This document shows positions 14,555 to 22,660 of a DNA stretch of 64,000 nt, in pieces; positions within the stretch are counted from its first letter, which is position 1; each line of letters begins with the position of its first letter. Both the position numbers and the translations under genes were made by a program. Location: IMG/VR virus record IMGVR_UViG_3300044908_000045, positions 58,239 to 122,238 of that record; one strand, 5' to 3'. Source of the DNA: a virus. The notes beneath the pieces were generated by a model. The model was given only the letters and a program-made list of their open reading frames with translations. It was not told the DNA's origin and searched no databases.

Positions 14555-16485
14555 CAGTAAAAATCATCAATACCCATGTAATGGAGGGACTCCGCAGCCT
14601 GGCGGATGAGAGCACCCACTGCGTTGTATGTTCTCCACCATATTACGGGCTCCGCGATTACGGCATTGAGCCGCAGGTGTGGGAGGGCAATCCAAATTGC
14701 GAGCACGAATGGGGAGATGAGACGCGCCGCAAACAATCGCCGCAGCGGGATCACGCGCCTGACGGCTCATTCGGCGACACGAGGGGCACAGAACCATCTC
14801 GCGCCGGCATGACCTATGAGTCGAGCCAAGGCGCGTTCTGCCGCCTCTGCGGTGGTTGGCGAGGCTCATTGGGATTGGAGCCCAGCCTCAGTTTGTACCT
14901 GGACCACATGGTCGAGGTGTGCCGCGAGATCCGTCGCGTGCTGCGGAGCGATGGCACATTTTGGATGAATCTGGGTGACTCGTACTCTGCTCATGCTGGG
15001 CAGCGAAAAGAAACAGACAAGGCGGGTATCAAACAACAATCGAATGTGGCGTCTACAAGCGCACCCAGCCGCTGTGAGCCTACGCTAAAGCCGAAAGACC
15101 TGATGATGGTGCCGGCGCGGCTGGCTATTCGTCTACAAGAAGATGGGTGGGTTTTGCGATCCAATATCCGCTGGTGCAAAAAAGCGCCGATGCCTGAAAG
15201 CTGCGAGGATCGCCCGACGAGCGCTGTCGAGGACGTATTCTTATTCTCAAGGGCAGAATGGCGCGGGACTGAGAAGCCGCTCCCGCTACGCCGCGAGGAT
15301 GCTGCGTGGCTCGCAGCGCTCATTGATGGCGAGGGCACAATCTGCTTTCAGGAACGCGCCGATGCGACGGGCTGCGCGCCGTCTGTGAGCATCCGGCTTT
15401 CGGTCGTCAATACGCACCGCGGACTGCTGGAGCGCGTGCGCGAGATCGTGGGATACGGCGGTTCCGATACACCTTCGCCACGCTGGCGCAACGATGGCAG
15501 TTCGGGGCGACCAGTCTTTACTTGGCAGGTAGGAAACGCCAAGGCAGCGCGCGTGATTGCCGCTATCAGGCCGTATCTGATCGCCAAGGGTACGCAGGCT
15601 GATCTGGCGCTCAAATGCCACGAATTAAATCAAAAGCACCGGGGCCGCCGCGTACCGACAACGAGCGCAGCCGAGCTTGCATTCAAGCGGCGACTGTCTG
15701 CGGCGTGTTCAGCACTCAATCACGGCGAAGATGTTGATCTGTCGTGGTTCAAGCCAGCGAGGCTCGGCCGATGGGTTCCGCTTCCTTACAGCTACGACGC
15801 CGAGGCGGTCAAGGAGGACGGAGGTGAATTAGGCAATAGAAATGCGTTTCGTGGTTTTGGCGATTACACGACTCAAGGGGGCGGCGCGTTCGATAATAGC
15901 AAGCCCCGCAATGGAAATCAGATTGCAGGAAACGATGGCGTCCGATCGAAGCGCAACATGCGAAATTACATGTTGCTCGGGCCGTCGCCCTTCCCAGGTG
16001 CGCACTTCGCAACTTTTCATCCGGAGATTCCAACAATTGCGATTTTGTCTGGCACGTCAGAAAAAGGAGTTTGCCCGAAATGCGGCGCGCCATGGACACG
16101 GGTGATAACCAAGGAAGAATCTGATTGGCAGGGGCGCCTAGCAAAAGGTGCGCCAATGCGCTCTGGACTGGCCTCGGCAGCGGCATCCCCGACTTATGGG
16201 AACTTCAAAGACCGTTCTGCTGAAACCATCGGCTGGCGTGCGACATGCCGTTGCGACGCTGGTGAGCCGGTGCCAGCCACGGTATTGGACCCGTTCGCTG
16301 GGGCGTTCACTACGTGTCTGGTCTCAGAGCGGCTGCAGCGCAATTCGATTGGCATCGAATTAAATCCGACGTACTGCGAGATGGGCCGCAAACGGCTTGC
16401 CGAGGATGCGTCATTGTTCTTTGCCGAGACTCCAGCGGAGCCCAGAGGCGAGGATGAACCGCCAAGGCAGGCGATGTTACTGTAA
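14551..16485 (+). CDS. DNA methyltransferase (N4C/N6A type) with LAGLIDADG insertion
   Basis: 644 residues from a GTG at 14551. Motif IV SPPYYGLRDYG is at 28-38. A Cys/His region (NPNCEHEWG ... FCRLCGGWRG) and YLDHMVEVCREIRRVLRSDG follow, as in phage enzymes of this type. Motif I is near the end (LDPFAGAFTTCLV at about 578-590, SIGIELNPTYC), so the order is the beta class. Between VFLFSRAE (to 236) and YSYDAEAVKE (from 413) lies about 175 residues of foreign sequence containing WLAALIDGEG. The usual enzyme runs straight from VFLFSRA to YDAEAVKE. Activity with the insert is uncertain. It probably protects phage DNA from restriction. Confidence 0.88.
   Translation: MTVKIINTHVMEGLRSLADESTHCVVCSPPYYGLRDYGIEPQVWEGNPNCEHEWGDETRRKQSPQRDHAPDGSFGDTRGTEPSRAGMTYESSQGAFCRLCGGWRGSLGLEPSLSLYLDHMVEVCREIRRVLRSDGTFWMNLGDSYSAHAGQRKETDKAGIKQQSNVASTSAPSRCEPTLKPKDLMMVPARLAIRLQEDGWVLRSNIRWCKKAPMPESCEDRPTSAVEDVFLFSRAEWRGTEKPLPLRREDAAWLAALIDGEGTICFQERADATGCAPSVSIRLSVVNTHRGLLERVREIVGYGGSDTPSPRWRNDGSSGRPVFTWQVGNAKAARVIAAIRPYLIAKGTQADLALKCHELNQKHRGRRVPTTSAAELAFKRRLSAACSALNHGEDVDLSWFKPARLGRWVPLPYSYDAEAVKEDGGELGNRNAFRGFGDYTTQGGGAFDNSKPRNGNQIAGNDGVRSKRNMRNYMLLGPSPFPGAHFATFHPEIPTIAILSGTSEKGVCPKCGAPWTRVITKEESDWQGRLAKGAPMRSGLASAAASPTYGNFKDRSAETIGWRATCRCDAGEPVPATVLDPFAGAFTTCLVSERLQRNSIGIELNPTYCEMGRKRLAEDASLFFAETPAEPRGEDEPPRQAMLL
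15259..15783 (+). mobile_element. In-frame LAGLIDADG homing-endonuclease domain inside the methyltransferase
   Basis: About 175 codons lie between the two halves of a conserved methyltransferase segment. The insert has one LAGLIDADG motif (WLAALIDGEGTICF), then beta strands and helices typical of a single-motif LAGLIDADG protein (LSVVNTHRGLLERVREIVG, FTWQVGNAKAARVIAAIRPY, AFKRRLSAACSAL). No intein blocks are visible: no Cys/Ser at the start, no TxxH block B and no HN at the end. Boundaries are accurate only to a few codons. Confidence 0.75.
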
Positions 16486-16514
16486 AATCAACTCAAGCCA
16501 GAAAGGGACTGACG

Positions 16515-16700
16515 ATGAGTAGAACACGCGAGGAACTGGAGACGCAGGCTGATCGCATCTGCAACGCGATCAACGACAAATACGTCGAGATCAACCAACT
16601 GCTGATCCAACTACAGGAATTGCATGAGGAGTTGTCGCCAGAGCCGATGGACGATGCCGATGGCGAGCGCGCGGTCAAGATTCTGGCGCTGCCAGCGTGA
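16515..16700 (+). CDS. Small coiled-coil protein
   Basis: 61 residues, mostly one amphipathic helix (REELETQADRICNAINDKYV, EINQLLIQLQELHEEL). It follows GAAAGGGACTGACG. Its stop overlaps the GTG of the next gene, an HTH regulator, for which it could be a partner; this is inference only. Confidence 0.55.
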   Translation: MSRTREELETQADRICNAINDKYVEINQLLIQLQELHEELSPEPMDDADGERAVKILALPA

Positions 16701-16948
16701 AACTGGTCACCAGCGTCGTGCTCTCGCCTACAGAACGGATGGCGCTGCGGGCGGCGCGGAGAGCGGGCGGGCTGACGGCAAAGGTCGTCGCGCATCAAGC
16801 AGGCTGCACGGTGTCGCTGCTTTACTCATGGGAGGCTGGCACTCGTCATCCGTCGGGGGATGCGTTTAGCCGCTGGTGTGTCGTCCTTTCCGACGCTCTC
16901 GACGAAGCCGAGAAAAAGCGGGTGACAACCCTTCATCAGGTGGCGTAG
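16697..16948 (+). CDS. XRE-like helix-turn-helix regulator
   Basis: 83 residues from a GTG (GTGA overlap). ALRAARRAGGLTAKVVAHQA followed by GCTVSLLYSWEAGTRHPS is a typical HTH_XRE with SxLYSWExG as the recognition helix end. It may adjust later transcription of the rightward operon. An operator dyad starts 2 bases after its stop. Confidence 0.65.
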   Translation: MKLVTSVVLSPTERMALRAARRAGGLTAKVVAHQAGCTVSLLYSWEAGTRHPSGDAFSRWCVVLSDALDEAEKKRVTTLHQVA

Positions 16949-16964
16949 GGTTGGCTCTCCCAAC
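16932..16964 (+). promoter_or_regulatory. Operator dyad GTTGG-N5-CCAAC with overlapping -10
   Basis: GGTTGG CTCTC CCAACC is a perfect 6+6 dyad with 5-base spacer (core 16950-16964), 22 bases before the next ATG. TAGGGT at 16946-16951 can act as -10 and GTGACA 18 bases upstream as a weak -35. The same dyad occurs in the immunity region, so this internal promoter is probably under repressor control. Confidence 0.65.
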
Positions 16965-16985
16965 CTCATCTGATGGAGGGAACCG

Positions 16986-17162
16986 ATGCCCGATACGCGC
17001 CCAGATGGCGATTCCCGCGCCAGCTTATCGCGCGCTATCAGCCAGATAGCCACGCTTTTGGAGAAGGGGGCAATCTCCCCTCCAATAGCGGGAGAATGGC
17101 TCAGGAAAATTTCCGAGCAGATAATGCTGATAGAGCTTGACGGAAGAAACCCCTGTTCGTAA
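16986..17162 (+). CDS. Small helical protein upstream of the replication gene
   Basis: 58 residues (MPDTRPDGDSRASLSRAISQ, IATLLEKGAISPPIAGEWLR, ending in PCS). The ATG at 16986 follows GGAGGGAACCG, a strong ribosome site. It is the first gene after the 16950 operator. Function unknown. Confidence 0.5.
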   Translation: MPDTRPDGDSRASLSRAISQIATLLEKGAISPPIAGEWLRKISEQIMLIELDGRNPCS

Positions 17163-17168
17163 AGCAGT

Positions 17169-18104
17169 ATGCGTTGGCGGCCTAGATCGGAAGTCATGAC
17201 CCGGTCGAAGGCTCTGATGTCGCACCAGCCCGACGAGCGGATTCGGCCGCCAACGTCTTCCCGCTGGGCGGGAAGGCTGGAATTGAAACCTCGGCGCATA
17301 GATTGGTATCCAGTAGACTGGCTTGATGGCGTAGCAACGATGCCGCCAGATCAACGTGGCGTTTATGACACCATTATCAATTTGATATACGCCCACGCGG
17401 CGGAAGACGGCTCAATAGAGATCGGGGAAAGAGAGTTGGCGGTTCGCTGTTGCTGCCACTGGCGGGAGCTGCGGCGCATTCTTGCGGCACTTGTGAGGGG
17501 GGGTAAAGTGACGCAGGATGGTCGCAAGCTATGGGTCACGCGTTGCGCAGACGAGTTGCAGAAAGCCCGCAAGCGCACCGCACAAGCTCATCATAACGGG
17601 GCAAAAGGTGGGAGACCCAATGGGTTAAGTGAACCTGACGGTTTCGCCAACCAAAAGCTCGCGCGCGCGTCATCCATCAACCATCAACCATCAACCATCA
17701 AAGAATCCCCCCCGACGCCTGCGGCGTCTCTTCCCCCAACCGAGCCAGCGGAGAAGGCCAACGGTCATGACCGACGAAAGCCACGACGACAAATTCCAAA
17801 CGATTGGCAGCCTGACGAGCAAGATTGCGGATTCGCTGAAAAACAAGGTTTTGACCTCGGGCGCATTGTTGCCGAGCGGGACAAATTCGTTGACTGGCAC
17901 CGCTCGAAAGCCAATGTCTTTGCCGACCACCACGCCGCTTGGCGAACGTGGGTTGGCCGTTGCGCCGAACAGTCTCCGACAAATGGTCGCAACCAGCCGC
18001 AACCCCGCCGAGGTGGATCGGAGCCTGCGAGCGTCGTTGCATCCGCTCGTCGAGTTATCGAGCGAGTGCGAATGGCTAACGGAAGACCCGCATCAGATGG
18101 GTGA
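17169..18104 (+). CDS. DUF1376-type phage replication initiator-like protein
   Basis: Up to 311 residues; the ATG at 17217, after GAAGG, is an alternative start. The DUF1376 domain is clear: RIDWYPVDWLDGVATMPPDQ, RGVYDTIINLIYAHAAEDGS, then a winged-helix segment with WRELRRILAALVRGGKV. A linker coded by 7-bp repeats follows, then a conserved C-terminal unit (QIPNDWQPDEQDCGFAEKQG, WHRSKANVFADHHAAWRTWV) found in O-like phage replication proteins. Lambda O-type initiators bind iterons inside their own gene, and repeats occur here too. Confidence 0.75.
   Translation: MRWRPRSEVMTRSKALMSHQPDERIRPPTSSRWAGRLELKPRRIDWYPVDWLDGVATMPPDQRGVYDTIINLIYAHAAEDGSIEIGERELAVRCCCHWRELRRILAALVRGGKVTQDGRKLWVTRCADELQKARKRTAQAHHNGAKGGRPNGLSEPDGFANQKLARASSINHQPSTIKESPPTPAASLPPTEPAEKANGHDRRKPRRQIPNDWQPDEQDCGFAEKQGFDLGRIVAERDKFVDWHRSKANVFADHHAAWRTWVGRCAEQSPTNGRNQPQPRRGGSEPASVVASARRVIERVRMANGRPASDG
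17674..17701 (+). repeat. Four tandem 7-bp repeats CCATCAA (possible iterons)
   Basis: Four perfect head-to-tail copies of CCATCAA fill 28 bases of the linker region of the DUF1376 gene. Lambdoid origins lie at the same relative place inside the initiator gene. It could also be simple repeat expansion of a disordered linker. Confidence 0.5.
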
Positions 18105-18606
18105 AATCCGCCGTTTCAGCGTCTCTGGCGAGAAGGCTCCCGATGGCTTGCAATCTGCGTCAGAACTCATCAACGCGGTGCGCCACCCGTTGCCAATCGA
18201 GGACATCATTGCAGCGCTGACAAATGTGCGGGTACTAACAATATCGCGGGCTTCGACCAGCGAAGACCTTGATCTCACTTTGGCGGCTTTTGCGGATGCG
18301 CTTAGTGAATTTCCTGCGGACATCGTGCGAAAAGCCCTCCGCGACTGGCCCCAAAGCCACAAGTATTGGCCGACTCTCGCCGAGATCAGAGCGTCAATGG
18401 AGCCATTGTTGCGAGAGAGAGGCATGATTAGCGATGCCATCGAGCGAGCGCAGAACGGTAATTTTGCTGATCGCGAAAACGGTGCTTGGCCGAGTTGGCT
18501 GGAAAAGATTTGGGGCAAGTTGCCAAATGGCCTGCAACAGCGCCTCGATGCGATCGAAGGTCAACAGAGATCCCCCGAAACCCCGGCAACTGAGGAATCC
18601 GTATGA
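18097..18606 (+). CDS. Replication-associated hypothetical protein
   Basis: 169 residues from the ATG at 18097 (ATGGGTGA overlap with the DUF1376 stop). A longer frame in the other reading of the DUF1376 gene is rejected as a shadow. Contains LAAFADALSEFPADIVRKAL and WPQSHKYWPTLAEIRASMEP, a helical segment typical of proteins encoded after DUF1376 genes, where helicase-loader-like functions sit. Loader activity is inferred from position only. Confidence 0.6.
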   Translation: MGEIRRFSVSGEKAPDGLQSASELINAVRHPLPIEDIIAALTNVRVLTISRASTSEDLDLTLAAFADALSEFPADIVRKALRDWPQSHKYWPTLAEIRASMEPLLRERGMISDAIERAQNGNFADRENGAWPSWLEKIWGKLPNGLQQRLDAIEGQQRSPETPATEESV

Positions 18607-19037
18607 ATCGTATCACTATTCTGACCGCCGCCGCCGCAGCTTTTGCCGCCGCCTTGGCCATTGGTCGGGTTGACGCCCAAGCACCCCCGCCGCCTCCATC
18701 GGCACCGCAGACCTCGGTGGACATGCAGATCCAAGTGTTGCAGCAGCGGATCGCGCAGGACACCCAGACCCGCGACACGCTGCAAAAAAACCTCGATGCG
18801 ATTCGCTCCGGGGCATTGTCGACCGCGAATGTCACCAAGCAGCTCGATGCGGTCGGGGCATTGCTGGCGAACGACCAAGCTGAGTTGCGTAGGCTACAGG
18901 CGCCGCCCCAAGCGCCCGCAAGCTATCTGAGTGACAACGGGCGTCCCCTGTCGGTGGATGCGCCCCCACATGGCCCACAGAGCTTCCCTGCGCCTCCTGT
19001 GCGGCGCGTCCCTGGCTCACCTTTGCCGCAGCGGTGA
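18603..19037 (+). CDS. Exported coiled-coil protein
   Basis: 144 residues with a Sec signal peptide (MNRITILTAAAAAFAAALAI, cleavage probably after VDA) and a proline-rich spacer. A coiled coil follows (MQIQVLQQRIAQDTQTRDTL, QKNLDAIRSG) and then a proline-rich tail. Overlaps the previous gene by ATGA. Probably periplasmic; no family known. Confidence 0.6.
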   Translation: MNRITILTAAAAAFAAALAIGRVDAQAPPPPPSAPQTSVDMQIQVLQQRIAQDTQTRDTLQKNLDAIRSGALSTANVTKQLDAVGALLANDQAELRRLQAPPQAPASYLSDNGRPLSVDAPPHGPQSFPAPPVRRVPGSPLPQR

Positions 19038-19291
19038 TTTGCGATGACCGGGTCAGAGAAGCGCGATATCGCGCGGGCCAAGTGATCTACCTCCCTGCCG
19101 CGCTGGTTGCGTTCACGCTGTTCTCGCGACCCTTCACGTTCCCGATCTACCAAGTGCTGCCGCCGCCACCCAACGGATGCGTATTTGGCAACCCGCCATT
19201 GCCATGCGAAATGTTCAACCTCGATGCTGGACCAGAACCATCTCTTCTGCAGGACAAACTGATTGGCGGCGAGCATCTGGAGGTGAGATGA
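19034..19291 (+). CDS. Hypothetical protein with one hydrophobic segment
   Basis: 85 residues from a GTG overlapping the previous stop. AGQVIYLPAALVAFTLFSRP could be a membrane segment, followed by a Cys-containing proline-rich part (LPPPPNGCVFGNPPLPCEMF). Function unknown. Confidence 0.45.
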   Translation: MICDDRVREARYRAGQVIYLPAALVAFTLFSRPFTFPIYQVLPPPPNGCVFGNPPLPCEMFNLDAGPEPSLLQDKLIGGEHLEVR

Positions 19292-19497
19292 CAAATCAGC
19301 GGGTGCGGTTCAATGAGGGATCGCCGCGCGCTGTGCCGCGTGGAGTGCCGTTCCCGTTCCGTGGGCATCGCCCGCTGTCGCATTTCTCGTTCAATAACTG
19401 CCAGCGCTGCGGGGTGAGAATGAGCAAGGCCGAAATGGCCATCGGGGTGCTGTGCGCGCTTTGCTCAGGCCCACAGCACCCTGAGCCCGCTGCGTAG
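19288..19497 (+). CDS. Small zinc-ribbon protein
   Basis: 69 residues from the ATG at 19288 (ATGA overlap). FNNCQRCGVRMSKAEMAIGV followed by LCALCSG forms a CxxC-x(n)-CxxC ribbon. Last gene of the rightward early operon, ending 3 bases before the converging Tat-signal gene. Confidence 0.55.
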   Translation: MTNQRVRFNEGSPRAVPRGVPFPFRGHRPLSHFSFNNCQRCGVRMSKAEMAIGVLCALCSGPQHPEPAA

Positions 19498-19500
19498 GGC

Positions 19501-21099
19501 TTAAGGCGCATCCGGGCTGTCGGCCGCTGGGCTGACGATCGTGAAACCAAGTGGCGTCGAGGCAGCGGTGTCGACCGTATCCGAGGGAGAGACCGTGATG
19601 TTCTCTATTGTGACCCCGCTGGTATCCGTCTCGACGACGTTCCCTGATACGGTGCCTTGGTTGTTCCCGAAATCATTCACTGCGCTGTAGACTGTCCCGC
19701 CCGAGGTTATCGTGACGTTCCCGGTAGCGGTGCCGTTGAGCAGGACCTGCGGCGTGTTGAGGATGCCGGAGGCTATGACGTTGGCGCCGTACTGCGGCAT
19801 CGCTACGGCGACTGAGGTGATGGTGCCCTGCACCTGCTGCTGCACGTATGACGCCGCCTCAGCGACATTCGGCGCTGCGTCAGCAATCTGACCGTAGATG
19901 ATCGATGCGGCGGCGTTCTCCGAAGCTGCTAAAGCAGCGCCGTTTATTTCTAACGAGGCCGCCTGTAGACTAAGCTGAGTCTGGACCGACGCGCCTGCTC
20001 TGACCGCTGCGTTCTGCGCCGCCGCGACGCTAGTTTGGACGCCAGCGATTACTGTCTTTATCTGCTGTAGGAGCGCGGCCTGATTCTGGACGGCGGCAGC
20101 TTCGTTCTGCTCAGCGAGGTTCTCCGCCAGCCGCACTTGGCTCAGCACCGAGGAGATCACCTGCGCCAGTATAGCGTTGGCGCTCGGCACGGTCGGCCGC
20201 ACGAATGCTTGTTTGTCGATCAGGGTCGCCGGGGTGATGCCAGGAGTCGGGCTGAAGTTGAGGAACACCTTGGCGAGGCTGGCCTGCAAGCCTCGGAGAT
20301 ACTGACTCGCGGTCGAGACGATGGGAGCGAAACCGCTGGCGGGCGATCTCGTCGGCTGGCCGAAGTACAGGGAGTATACGTCGGGCGCGCCTGAAGCTGT
20401 CTTGATGCCGGTATTGACCATCGGCCAGTTGAAGGCGACGCTTGGGATCTGATCGCTCAGCGGGTTGTTGTCGCGATCCGCCCAGAACCCGGTCGGCGGG
20501 ACATTGATTACGTAGTCGTCCACGTCGATATCGACCGCCTCGATCAGCCAACGTGGCGTCGAGGCTTGGGTCTGGCCGATTGTGACGTTGACCTGGTGCC
20601 AGTCGCCATCCACGGACGACAGCATATCGGGGATCAGGTAGTTGAAGAACGCGGCGTTGGGGTTCTCAGAATTGGCGGTTGCGAAGACCTGCAGGATCGG
20701 CGTCGGTGTCGTCGACAGCCTGGCGTTCGGCGGCAGCATTCGCACCGCGAAGCTCTCATTGCCCAGTAGCGAACCGGTGCCGAGGAGGGTCTGATAACCT
20801 GGATAGTTCGCGGCCATGATCAGCCCCTGCTTGATGAAGAGGCTCACGACGGCTCGCCCGGTCGATAGGGGAAGCGGGTTCAACGGCGGTGGAACTGCGG
20901 CCAGCGTCTTGGTATTGAGCACGACAGCAGTGCCTAGTTTAGTAGCGGTGCCTTGGAAAAACTCCACCGCCTGAATGGCATTCTCAGCAGCAAGCAACCG
21001 AGCGTGAGGCAGGGCAAATAAGGCTGCGGTCGCTCCAGCGCCCTTGAACAGTGCGCGGCGACTCAGGCGGCTCTGGTCGGGCAAGTTTGTCGGGGTCAT
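19501..21099 (-). CDS. Tat-exported large surface protein, unknown family
   Basis: 532 residues. The N-terminus has a twin-arginine signal (SRLSRRALFKGAGATAALFA then LPHARLLA), so the folded protein should cross the inner membrane by Tat. The middle is beta-rich with long Ala/Gln helices (LLQQIKTVIAGVQTSVAAAQ), and the C-terminal about 100 residues are Thr/Val/Gly-rich (GNVTITSGGTVYSAVNDFGN), like a beta-helix or adhesin repeat. It is the terminal gene of the 25.1-19.5 kb leftward unit. A lysogenic-conversion surface protein is likely. No family recognised. Confidence 0.65.
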   Translation of the reverse strand: MTPTNLPDQSRLSRRALFKGAGATAALFALPHARLLAAENAIQAVEFFQGTATKLGTAVVLNTKTLAAVPPPLNPLPLSTGRAVVSLFIKQGLIMAANYPGYQTLLGTGSLLGNESFAVRMLPPNARLSTTPTPILQVFATANSENPNAAFFNYLIPDMLSSVDGDWHQVNVTIGQTQASTPRWLIEAVDIDVDDYVINVPPTGFWADRDNNPLSDQIPSVAFNWPMVNTGIKTASGAPDVYSLYFGQPTRSPASGFAPIVSTASQYLRGLQASLAKVFLNFSPTPGITPATLIDKQAFVRPTVPSANAILAQVISSVLSQVRLAENLAEQNEAAAVQNQAALLQQIKTVIAGVQTSVAAAQNAAVRAGASVQTQLSLQAASLEINGAALAASENAAASIIYGQIADAAPNVAEAASYVQQQVQGTITSVAVAMPQYGANVIASGILNTPQVLLNGTATGNVTITSGGTVYSAVNDFGNNQGTVSGNVVETDTSGVTIENITVSPSDTVDTAASTPLGFTIVSPAADSPDAP

Positions 21100-21137
21100 C
21101 GTCGTCTCCGGTGTGTGGGTTGATGATGTCGTTTCTT

Positions 21138-21416
21138 TTACCGACGCGCTTCCGGGTCGGGGGTTTCGTCGAGGAACAGGTTGAGGAAATCCCGAAGGCG
21201 CCGGGCTTGGTCGCGCGGGATCACGGTCGAAGGGAGCTGCATGAATCCGTCATGCGTTCTGAAGCGATTGTAATGCTTAAGTTCCGACTCGGGAATCGCG
21301 GTGCGGAAGAAGAGGCCAATTCCCGGATTTGTTTGCGGATCGGTGCCTGCCCGTGCGGGCGCACTAAATTCCAAATCCGTGAGGGGCAGATTCACGACGA
21401 TTGTGCGGGATTTCAT
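21138..21416 (-). CDS. Hypothetical protein
   Basis: 92 residues starting MKSRTIVVNLPLTDLEFSAP and ending FLNLFLDETPDPEARR. It overlaps the upstream gene by 4 bases. No recognisable domain; cytoplasmic by appearance. Confidence 0.55.
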   Translation of the reverse strand: MKSRTIVVNLPLTDLEFSAPARAGTDPQTNPGIGLFFRTAIPESELKHYNRFRTHDGFMQLPSTVIPRDQARRLRDFLNLFLDETPDPEARR

Positions 21417-21889
21417 GCCTCGCCTCCCAGCAGATTGGCGAACCGAGAGGTCATTGACACGCCTTCCGGGTCTAGCATCAGATCGGTGCAGTTGCCCCTG
21501 GGGTCACGGTGGGTTGCCCAACTGCGCCATACTGTATGGATGCCGTCAGTGGCGAACGCCATCACGCATTCTTGACGATCGGGACGCTGTGAAGGCATGA
21601 CCCCGATCGGCTGGCCATGATCCCATCCGGGCGGCTGAACCGCTCGCCATCCCTCGCTCAGAAACGAATAGCGGGTGACGTGGTGCTCGCGGATCAGCTC
21701 GCGCACGGCTGCGGTAGCGCGATCCTTGTCGTCGTTATTGACAAATGGCGTACCGACGATGATTCGATCGCCGTTGCCCGCGACCAGCAGAAAAACCGGC
21801 ATCAATTCCTCTTCGGTGCCGATCATGACGCGGCGGGCGTGATCACCCGCCGCATCGACGAGTGTGGTTAGCGCGTCGGCGTCTGGCAT
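21413..21889 (-). CDS. Hypothetical protein
   Basis: 158 residues from the ATG at 21889; a much longer upstream frame reads the opposite strand of a low-complexity gene and is rejected. VDAAGDHARRVMIGTEEELM, PVFLLVAGNGDRIIVGTPFV and CVMAFATDGIHTVWRSWATH suggest a mixed alpha/beta fold like small phage proteins acting on host surveillance, but no family can be named. Confidence 0.6.
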   Translation of the reverse strand: MPDADALTTLVDAAGDHARRVMIGTEEELMPVFLLVAGNGDRIIVGTPFVNNDDKDRATAAVRELIREHHVTRYSFLSEGWRAVQPPGWDHGQPIGVMPSQRPDRQECVMAFATDGIHTVWRSWATHRDPRGNCTDLMLDPEGVSMTSRFANLLGGEA

Positions 21890-22631
21890 TTGACGTGCCT
21901 CTAGTAAGAGCCCTTTTCGCAGCGAAAAGGGCGATTGCGAACAACAGCAGTCCAAACGATTGCGGTTCCGGTGTGGACGACCCGTTTGTCGGAGGCGGGG
22001 GGGTTTCCGAGGGAGGGATGGGAGTGAAAATTTCGCTCGGCGTTTCCTGGAATGGCGGCACGATCGCGGCGCTTGTCGATGTCCCTCCGGTACTGCCAGA
22101 TGGCACCTCATAGGCCGCAGGGAGGGCACCTGGCGAGCCAAAGCCTCCGCCGAGACCGCCGTAGCCTCCGCTGCCCCATCCGTAGCCGTAGCCCTCCGTA
22201 TCGCCCTCACCGCCCCACTCAGGAAGCGCCCAACCCTCACCTATCGGGGGCGTTCCCCAAATCGGGAAGGGCGGGACGCGTTCATAAGACCAATTCCCGC
22301 AAACTTTGGGCAGGATCAGCGCATTGCCTCTGCCGTCGGTGCATTCGAGAATGAGCCGCGACGCGTTGGCAGGCCAATCATCAACGTCAACGAATACGCC
22401 ATAGGCCACCTGACCGTGACCGAACACCATCGCGTCAACGATCTCGCCTTGCTGCCACGCGCGGAATCGGCAGAATCCGCGCGTCTCGATTGCCGCCAGC
22501 GCTGGGCGCGTCAGGAAAAACGCTGCGGCCGGATAGAGCAAATCGAGCGCGTGGTCTGTCGTTCCCCGATACGAATCGCCACCAGGATGTTGGTAGATCA
22601 TAGCTGGCGGTGATGCAGCTGCCATAATCAT
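21843..22631 (-). CDS. Gly/Pro-rich protein with a PEP-CTERM-like C-terminus
   Basis: 262 residues. The first about 120 are globular. Then comes a Gly/Tyr-rich stretch (GEGDTEGYGYGWGSGGYGGL), a Ser/Thr/Pro stalk, and an end resembling a PEP-CTERM sorting signal: TPEPQSFGLLLFAIALFAAK then a basic cluster. In true PEP-CTERM proteins an exosortase recognises Pro-Glu-Pro before a membrane helix and Arg tail. Here an N-terminal signal peptide is not obvious, so the assignment is weaker than for the gene at 38206. The stop overlaps the next gene by 47 bases. Confidence 0.55.
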   Translation of the reverse strand: MIMAAASPPAMIYQHPGGDSYRGTTDHALDLLYPAAAFFLTRPALAAIETRGFCRFRAWQQGEIVDAMVFGHGQVAYGVFVDVDDWPANASRLILECTDGRGNALILPKVCGNWSYERVPPFPIWGTPPIGEGWALPEWGGEGDTEGYGYGWGSGGYGGLGGGFGSPGALPAAYEVPSGSTGGTSTSAAIVPPFQETPSEIFTPIPPSETPPPPTNGSSTPEPQSFGLLLFAIALFAAKRALTRGTSNARRRRANHTRRCGG

Positions 22632-22660
22632 GGCCGCCCCCTTCCGCGCGTTGCGCGATC

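Noticed and set aside
15259-15783. Intein in the methyltransferase
   Set aside because: No nucleophile at the start, no TxxH block and no terminal Asn followed by Cys/Ser/Thr; only the LAGLIDADG part is recognisable.
15259-15783. Group I intron in the methyltransferase
   Set aside because: The insert is one open frame in phase with both flanks and too short to hold an endonuclease gene plus a full intron core; not excluded without a covariance-model search.
17674-17701. CRISPR array
   Set aside because: Units are 7 bases with no spacers and lie inside a coding gene; no other repeat-spacer structure was seen in the window.
17629-18096. N-terminal part of the long frame 17629-18606
   Set aside because: It runs in a shifted frame through the DUF1376 gene and reads as low-complexity sequence; the start at 18097 with a stop-overlapping ATG is preferred.
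21890-22240. Upstream extension of the 21413-21889 gene
   Set aside because: The extension is Arg/Cys/Pro-rich shadow sequence of the Gly/Pro-rich gene 21843-22631.
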